Translations under genes and position numbers: made by a program
Part shown: one piece after another, positions 56,265-64,000 of the stretch
How the letters are laid out: each line of letters begins with the position of its first letter
Position numbering within the stretch: the stretch's first letter is position 1
The notes under the pieces: model-generated
The model's input: the letters and a program-made list of their open reading frames with translations, nothing else
Databases searched by the model: none
Told to the model about the DNA's origin: nothing
Assembly: GCA_963995505.1 (NCBI GenBank)
Contig: OZ023189.1
Coordinates: 14,531,495-14,595,494, forward strand
Reading direction: 5' to 3'
Source: Hypericum androsaemum
Taxonomy: Eukaryota > Streptophyta > Magnoliopsida > Malpighiales > Hypericaceae
Length of the DNA stretch: 64,000 bases

Positions 56265-59200
56265 ATGAATCTGCAACAGTCTGTGCAGCACAAACCTTCT
56301 GCTAATGGATTTGGTCGCCGGAGATCTGATAGGGAAGCCGGAATGAGGTTAGAAAACAAGATGCAATCTGGGAAATCAAACCACGCTAGATCAAGCAGCA
56401 CAGGTCCTGCTTCTAAAAGTTGAACCATTTTCATCTCAAACTTTGCTTTTTTTTTTCTCTTCTTCCAAGTAAGCTATGTGCTTCTCTGATTGTTTAGGCA
56501 TACATGCAGGGGCTGGTGGCAAAGGTAGATTCTATGGGAGTCCTTCACGGGATCGCCTTGTGTATTTATCAACCTGTCTTATAGGACATCCTGTGGAAGT
56601 CCACCTGAAAAATGGCTCTGTGTACGCTGGAAAATGTTATACAACAAACATTGAGGAGGAATTTGGTATAACTGCCAATTTTTGTGGCAACTTGCTAGTT
56701 AGTGCACTTGAATCTATTCTCCTCTCTTGTAGTTAGCTTGTAGTTGACTTCTATCTCAACTTTTCCAGCAATCATCCTGAAAATGGCGCGTCTGGTGAAG
56801 GATGCTACGTCCCGAGAGCAAAAGGCAGAATCTGTTAGCAAGGCACCTTCAAAGACTTTGATTATTCCTGGAAAAGATGTCGTGCAAGTTGTAGCAAAGG
56901 TTCTTTCGGATTCCTATCTTTTCTCTGGATATGTTGTTATCTGACTTCGAATCTGTTGAAGCGGGGTTTTGGTGAAAATTGAATCAGGCTGCAGATAATG
57001 ATTAGCTTAGTTAAGGAAGTTGTTTAGTCAGGACTGTGATGTGGGCATCTAATTTTTCCTTTTGACTATTAGGCATTTGATCCTCTAATTGATCTACTTT
57101 TCTAGGATGTTACGGTTACCATCGATGGAATGTCCAATGAGGCCCAACGCCAAAAGCAGCATGATCTTATGATAGACTCCTACATATCACAGTCCCACCA
57201 GGTTGAAGCAGGGAGGGAACTCGCCCCCTGGGTTCCTGATGAGGATGATCCACAACGTCCCGAGCTAGAGAATATATTTGATGATCCTTGGAATAGGTTG
57301 GTTAAATGCAACAATATTGACTGTTTTACATGTTTGACTATTGTTTATATTACGTCAACTGTATGGTGTGCTGCTATTCTTTTACAAATGACCCGCAGTT
57401 CAAACGTTTATTTTCTTCTTTTATGGTCTTTGATTCTCTCAATTATCAAGAAAGCTTTGTTGATAGATTTCTGTGCATTGAAAATCTGTGCTAAGATAAC
57501 TTTTCACTGTCACATGATCTGTGTTAATTTCTAAATCATTGGGCATATGGTTACTTTTGAAGATTATGGCATTATCTTAGTATATTAGGAATTGTGTACT
57601 GTTCTTATACTTTGGGAAGTGATGAAGCTAGTAAGTGTTTTGGAATGTGAAGGAATTGAGGTCTAGTTTTGGTCTACTTGTTCCTGGATTGGAAGTGTGA
57701 GAGTTTTGATCTATTGTTGCTTCCCAGTTGCTCCACCGTGGATACTTAGCTTTCTACTGACTCATCTTGTTAATACTTTGTGCATTGCCATTTTCCTATT
57801 TTCCTATTATCAATTGTGATATTTATTCACGGATCAGAACTTCCCTTGGTATCATGTTTTAGGGGCTGGGACCAGTTTGAAGCAAATGAGGCATTATTTG
57901 GGGTGAAGAGCACGTTTGATGAAGAAATTTATACAACAAAGTTGGAAAGGGGCCCTAGGACGCGAGCAATAGAGAGGGAAGCTTCGAGGATAGCTAGGGA
58001 AATTGAGGGAGAGGAGACCAAAGATCTACATCTAGCAGAGGTGTGGTTTTCTAATTTTACATTTTTCCGTACATGTTAATTTTTATCTACTTTCATGTTC
58101 TTCCTTTTATTGGTTAACTTTTATTTACTCGTTATTTCTATTTCCCTTAATTTCTGAGCAGGAGAGGGGTATGCAGCTTCACGGGAGTTTTGATATAGAT
58201 GAGGAGACAAGATACTCTGCTGTAAGCAGAGCTAAAGGAGTTGACGATAGTGGATATGATGAGCTTGAGTATATTATGTCAGACTTGAGAAATAGTGAGA
58301 CTTTTGGAGATGTGCCTGCCTCTTCCACTAACAGGTCTGCTGATGTCGCTTATGGTAACAGCAGTGAAGTAGCTCGAAGATTTTCCAACACTTCCGTGGT
58401 AGTTCCTCTTTACTATTGAATCAATTGAATGCAGTTAATCTTGAACAACTCGTGTGTTCTATAACGAACATTTCTCATTAACTTTTTTCACGATTTCAAA
58501 TGAAAGTTAGATATCAGTCTGCATTTTGATTGGTCTGCATAGTTTCTCATTGGTCTGACTCTCTTGTTTGTTGTAATTTTTGCTTCTTTTTGCCTTTTCA
58601 AACTATTGCTGCTGTATTAGAAGTTTGTGCACCAAAAGTCGGTGGTCTGAGCATTATTGCAATATTCGTCTAGAAAATAATGATTCCAGACTTAGGTGCC
58701 ACAAGAACTACTAGATAGGAGTTGGTGTTTGCTCTCTGGATTCAAACTGCGAAAAAATCTTTCCTGCATACACTATCCATTCCTTGTGATTTTGAAGCAT
58801 GATCCTCTTTCCCAGCAATGCAATTATATGTGTTTTATATTTCTTTCTGTGGATTTTGATGATGAATATGGTTATCTGATGTGAATTCTTTGATTAAATT
58901 GAATTTTTTCCTGAACTTTTTGGCCCCTGCAAGAATTCACTTCCATGATTTTATTCGCATGTTAATGCTCTATTTTTCTGATAGACATAAGTAACATTTG
59001 GCTTTCTCTGTCGTAGGATGAGGCCCCGTGTTATGAGTCAAGTACGGGCACAGGTTTATGTTATTCAGGCTCTTATGATCATGCTAGACACCAGGGAGTT
59101 GAACATCCTTCTAAGAGCTGCGCATCTGAGAGTGAATTCAGGTTGTTAGACATTAACTCTTCTTCATTTTGGACAAATTTGTTTGGTTGGAAAACTCAAC

Positions 59201-61310
59201 TTGTGTGATACTTCATTTTCCTTAACTTTTGCCTGTACACGTGTAAATACTCATTTTGAAAATTTACTGGAAAATAAGTTTGTTGGGAACTTTTCTGTCA
59301 TACTAAGTTCTGAATATTTGGAACTCGTAGGATACCAAATAGTCTTCATGATGGAAACAATAGCGGCAAGGAGCTTGTTGAAAAGCAAGTGATGAGTCAA
59401 ACAAAGGTGGCTAACAATGTTCAGTTGCCTAAGTCAGAGGGTGAGCTTTGACTAATAATGTTTGGACATCCTCTCTATTCGTTGCAATTGCTAACAGTCC
59501 TGACTTCGCACACGAATTTGATGCACAGATTCTCAATTATCTCCAAATGAGCTGGATGTCTCTGATAAATCACTATTATCCACGAAGGATACAGACTCAC
59601 CATCTCTACATGTTTCAACCAAGACTCATGGAAAGACGAGCTCTCACAGTAACATTGCAGGTGGTGCAAAGCCCGCACCATCAATTAGAGGTGCAGCTGA
59701 AACACAATCCTTAATCGCACACAGCGGCCGACCTGGTAGTTCAGCATCATCAAATTCAGACCGTTTGGGAGCTGCCTCGACTTCTGGTCCTGATTTATCA
59801 CCGAGCTCATCAATGGGCTCATTGTCTTCGGACAAATCGACTTTGAATCCCCATGCTAAGGTGTGACAAACCATTTTGTTGGACCAAGTCCCTGGTCTAG
59901 ACCTTGGTGTCCATCAGCATTCTTCTTTTTCATACATAGATCCTGCTAGCTATAGCCATACGTTGCTCCATCGGCATTCCTTTTGCATTGGAACCATTTT
60001 CTTTTTTTTTTTGCGTTATGGTGTGTTGATCTGATGTATTTTTGCTGTTGCTCTTCTGCTCTTCACTAGGAATTTAAGTTCAATCCCAATGCCAAGAGTT
60101 TTACTCCGTCTCAAACGCCTGTCAGGCCAGTATCTCCAGTGTCTGACGGCTCCTTCTATTATCCTGCTAATGTGTCTGCTATGCATAATATGCATGGCAT
60201 GCCTGTAGGTGTTGGGGTAAGTTTCAAAATATCTCCATTTTCTTTGGACGGTTCTCTATCACTCTTTAATAGATTCCTATGGAGACTGTTGCTGTTTCAT
60301 GATTTCATCCTTTGGATGACCTTCTACTCTACTATTTTCGTGCAAACTCGTTCTGTTATGTGTGTTTCAAGCTGTGGTCAAGTAAAATATGGTATTAGTT
60401 TTCACTTCTGGTCTCGATAGCAGGTGTGTTTCTAGTTGTAATATATTCTCCGGAGTCTTGGAATTTCTATTGTCGAGGTACTTTTTTGGGTTTAGGTTCT
60501 ATAGTGACAAGTTACAGATTTTATGATTTTCATATTTAGGCCAGAATTGAATATAGCATGATCAAGTTACATTTGGTTTAAGCTGTTTATACACTGAATG
60601 CAACCAAATCACAACCAGAAGGTCAATATAAACATCAGTGAGAGGCTCATGAGAGTTTGTTTAATTCGAAACCCGATGTTTCTCATTGTTCATGGACCAA
60701 ACATTTGAATTTAGCTTTTACTTTGAAGATGGAGATTAAGATACTTCCATTGTTTGTAGCTTGGACCTTCATTTCCAGGGCACCAGCCAGTGATGTTTAA
60801 TCCTCAGGTTTCTCCGATGCAAACACCACAAGCATATTTTCATCCTGGTGGACCTCAGGTATTATTTTTTATGGAATAACAGTTCAACCCCTAAGAAATG
60901 TATGATGCTGGTGCGAATAATTGTTCATTACCCTAATTGCAGTATGGGCAGCAGATGATTCTTGGTCACCCTCGGCAACTTCTGTACATGCCCACAAGCT
61001 ACCAGCCTGTAAGTTTTATGGCTATAGTTTCCAAGTAGGAACAATTTCATTTCCAGTCATTTGGTTCTTGATAGTTCTAGTATTCATTCTGTGTTTGTCC
61101 GATAGGTTAAATCGAACATAGCAAAAACGATACGTACATTATGATATAGCTTTAATAGCAAGATGCAGTGCGCCATACAACTCATTCATGGCTGCAAGCT
61201 ACAGCACATACGCTTACTGAACCCTTCATTCTCGATAGCACTCTTACCTTTGGGTTAAACTCATCGGTTGGTTTTCACAGGAAATGCAGTACAAGGGACG
61301 GGAATTTTAG
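56265..61310 (+). CDS. CID4: CID4: ataxin-2-like PABP-interacting protein
   Basis: Thirteen coding exons: 56265-56403, 56510-56665, 56769-56899, 57106-57296, 57863-58040, 58162-58398, 59017-59141, 59331-59440, 59529-59860, 60070-60216, 60760-60858, 60943-61008, 61281-61310. Junctions are GT-AG; 1941 nt give 646 residues. The start MNLQQSVQHKPSANGFGRRR is a family signature. An Lsm-like (SM-ATX) domain covers about residues 60-150 (RDRLVYLSTCLIGHPVEVHL, AIILKMARLVKDA, APSKTLIIPGKDVVQV). LsmAD follows at about 195-270 (DPWNR, WDQFEANEALFGVKSTFDEE, YTTKLERGP). A PAM2 motif lies at about 535-548 (FKFNPNAKSFTPS), the site that binds the MLLE domain of poly(A)-binding protein. The tail is Pro/Gln/Tyr-rich and ends YKGREF. 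Expected role: cytoplasmic mRNA regulation. Length is usual for plant CID3/CID4. Confidence 0.95.
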
Positions 61311-61814
61311 CCAGCTAACTACATTCACGGCACCCGGGCTGCCTACAAAGAATAAGCTTTTTGGAGGGCTGTTTTTGAACAAATTCGTTGGTCTTTGATC
61401 CTGACAACTGACAAAGCTCCTAGCTCCGTCCCCGTAATTTAATGGCTTTGGAAGTCATCTGGGGATGTAGTTTTCCGATAACCCTGTGTTTGCTTCTTCT
61501 AACCCCGACTGCCCGCCCGCGGCCGGTTTTAACTAACCGTCTAACCCTATATGTTTTGCACCTCGCTTCGGCTGTTTCACTTTGTGGAAGTAGTTGCGGA
61601 TGCTGGAATTTATGGTGTGCGAAAAATCTGTCCCCTCTCCCTCGCTTTTCCCTGACCTCTCTCGTTTGGAACATGTATGGGTGCTCTTGCGTAGTAATTG
61701 TTGTCTATTCTTTGTTACCTGAAATTTTAAGACTGCTTCTTCTTTCTTTTTATCATTTTTTGTTATTTTACTGCCTTTTCTGATCGAGTTTGTGTCGTGG
61801 AACCAAAATATTTT
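61311..61814 (+). other. CID4 3' UTR region
   Basis: Non-coding sequence after the TAG at 61308-61310. It becomes T-rich near 61730-61780, compatible with a plant poly(A) region. The next transposon begins at 61815. Confidence 0.45.
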
Positions 61815-62986
61815 GGGAAAATTACTACCTCGCCCTTAGTGTTTGGCATATTCGCCTCAGCCCCCTGGTGTTCAAAAATTGATTAAAATTTTTTCAATGT
61901 TTGGTTTTATTATACACTAAGGCCCTCATAGTTTGGCGAAATTATACTATAGAGTCTCTCGCTGATGTCAGCAACAATTTTTATCATTTGTATCATTGAA
62001 ATGATTGTTATACCCTTCAAGAAATAAAAAAAGCTAACTTCTTCGAACCTAAAAATGAAACTCATAAATCATCTTCTTTCTTTTTCAAGAACATCAAGAA
62101 TATTTCAATTTAATATCAACCCAAACCTAGTTAATAACAATAATTACAACACCAATTAGATAAGCCAAATAAAAAACATAAACCTAAAAACCCAATTAGG
62201 GCCAACTCCAATTGTTTCTAAGCAATGGCCGACGAGTCCCTCGAGTCCAATCAGCCATGCCCCCTCCGTCATTCCCCCCTCGAGTCCCTCTACTTCGTTG
62301 ACCTTCTTCTCTCACGTCGGGTTTACTGTTTAGAGCTCCAATTAGAACACAATCCATTTCATTGGTGGTCTCCTCCATCAATCTCCGATTAGGGCTCCAA
62401 TCGGTAACACCTACAACCAAATTGACGAGCTCAGTCTCTGCCGCCGCGCCCGATGGGTTGAAGATCGCCGCCCTTGCTCGAGCCGATTGAGGCCAGCACA
62501 CGTCCCTCCTTAAGCACGTCCCTCGCCGTCACCGTCTCGTGGAGAGGATCTCGCCGAAGGCCATCTCTCGGCATCGAAAAACGGATTGGCGATGAGAACA
62601 CCGAACACAGAGCTCATGGAGGAGAACGAGCGGCTGAGGAAGGATACTGCCGGCTGAGGAACGAGCTTGTCCGTTACAAAAAAAAGAAATCTCTAGGAAA
62701 TCTCTGGGATAGTTGTTAGGTTGAAGATGAAATCTCTGGGAAAGAGATGTTCTTAGGTTGATGATGAATCTCTAGGAAAGAGATGTCTTTTTTTTGGTTT
62801 TTTCCAAGGATATTTTAGTCATTTTTCATAAAAAAATAATAAAATGATCGCTGACGTCAGTCAGGGGCCTGATAGTATAATTTTGCCAAACTAGGAGAAT
62901 TTTTTAATCGATTTTCGAACACCAGGGAGGTGAGAGGCGAATATGCCAAACACCAGGAGCCTGGTAGTAATTTTTCCAAATATCTT
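61806..62986. mobile_element. MULE with captured, unidentified coding-like cargo
   Basis: The element spans 61815-62977 (1163 bp), flanked by AAATATTTT (61806-61814) and AAATATCTT (62978-62986), a 9-bp duplication with one mismatch. The left end GGGAAAATTACTACC pairs with the inverted right end GGAAAAATTACTACC, and both continue TTTGGCATATTCGCCTC, GGTGTTC-AAAATTGATTAAAA and CGCTGATGTCAGC/CGCTGACGTCAG. The GC-rich centre (62200-62690) includes a frame reading TELMEENERLRKD, coiled-coil-like, but I could not assign a donor gene. It sits right after the CID4 3' UTR. Confidence 0.82.
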
Positions 62987-64000
62987 TAATAAGTTTTCTT
63001 AACAAAATGGCGGTACTGCGAGAGTACACAATGCTTTTTTCTCAAAAAAAAAAGAGAGTACACAATGCTTTAATAAGTTTATAACACGTGGATGACTTGA
63101 CGGAAGTAATTATTTGGTGGTGTATCCCTAGTCATTCGTAAATGAATGAAGGTTTATGGGCTCTCTCGTCCAATCGTCTCTCACCAAAAATAGTGTGCAG
63201 GTTGATTCTTGGACACCTTGTAACGAAAGTACACTTTTTAACATGCGCATTTCGGTATAAATTCCTGATTGCAGTCAATTTTAGGAATACTTCTGTTTAC
63301 ATATTTAGTGGAAATCATCTTTCAATTGTTTTTTTAGAGGTTCTTTCAATTGTTGAATAAATGAGACAATGCAACCAGCATTGTAGAAAGGCTTTACTGT
63401 AATATGTTTAAATTCTCTTAATAACGTGTTGGATTTAGGTCTCCCAGATGAAAAAATTACAGTTAAGAAACGAAGCTCAATAATCTTCGGAAAAAAAAGA
63501 AAAAAAAGTTGAATTGTTTTTTTTAAAGCGAGTGGAAAGAAAAAGTACAAAATGATGTATATAAATGTAATTTTTCTAAGGATATGGATATATTACTATA
63601 TTAGATAGAGAGAGAGAGAGAGAATAAGAGGGTCGGCTGCCTCTATGGGTGAGGCCTGACAAGAAAAAGGCCATTCATTAATGATATTAAATCCTCCTAC
63701 ATCGTACTTAGCATACGCCAGCAGATTAGATAAGGTTTAAGATAATTCAACATGGAACACACTACCTCATCCAGAATAGAATGGAGCACGATCGAATCAT
63801 ATTTTAACAACTATTTTTTAAATATTATTTTTTATATTTGGAGTGGTTGAATCAAAATTTGTTTTAAAGTAAATTCAAAAATGTAGTAATTGATATTGGA
63901 GGGCTTGATGATCGGGGAATTGAACATAATAGCACATAATAATTATAACCCGTTTACTGAGAAATCCACCATACAGAAAACGACAAAGTTATTAATAAAA
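62987..64000. other. Intergenic at the right edge
   Basis: AT-rich with A/T runs and a short (GA)n tract near 63608-63624. No supported gene is seen; the frames at 63142-63550 lack any motif. Confidence 0.6.

Noticed and set aside
62196..62501. 101-codon minus-strand ORF in the 61815 element as a gene
   Set aside because: No domain; lies within transposon cargo whose donor is unidentified.

Overview
The window is plant nuclear DNA, almost certainly from a eudicot. It has AT-rich intergenic sequence, GT-AG introns, Copia and MULE transposons, and four intact genes. Gene order is BIG GRAIN 1-like (minus, 21900-23090), GBF-interacting protein 1-like (minus, nine coding exons, 34082-38863), BREVIS RADIX-like (minus, five coding exons, 41480-45411) and the ataxin-2-type PABP-interacting protein CID4 (plus, thirteen coding exons, 56265-61310). 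From memory this matches Arabidopsis At3g13980-At3g13990-At3g14000 (BRXL2)-At3g14010 (CID4), so the block looks like conserved microsynteny whose spacers have been inflated by transposons. All spliced models keep frame from start to stop.

Layout. 1-2960: degenerate, minisatellite-rich repeat DNA, probably the 3' part of an old retroelement. 3594-5314: foldback element with very long inverted arms. 5565-6167: probable pogo/Emigrant-like remnant. 8533-9690: unclassified retro-like debris. 10627-19013: decayed Copia (Tork/TNT1-like) element with three LTRs, one target-site duplication and a nested 2.5-kb solo LTR. 24032-24474: small MITE. 31594-32057 and 32672-33167: two related LTRs in opposite orientation.

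The most unusual content is a set of MULE-type elements, mostly with 8-9 bp target-site duplications, at 3594-5314, 25885-27789, 29479-29831, 39454-40568, 47600-48100 (broken), 51198-53309 and 61815-62977. Several carry short pieces of host genes: an AMT1 ammonium transporter (26317-26495), the SDHAF4 tail (52587-52677), an MKK4/5-type MAPKK (40046-40138) and possibly an ACT-repeat (ACR) protein (4305-4380). The elements at 25885 and 51198 are related, lie in opposite orientation 23 kb apart, and carry different cargo. They behave as Pack-MULEs and bracket the GIP1-like and BRX genes.

The four genes do not form a pathway. BIG GRAIN 1-like and BRX proteins are both linked to auxin-related growth at the plasma membrane, and CID4 acts in mRNA metabolism through PABP. 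Their adjacency reflects ancestral order. All coordinates, splice junctions and duplications were read by eye; similarity claims rest on recognised family motifs, without database searches.
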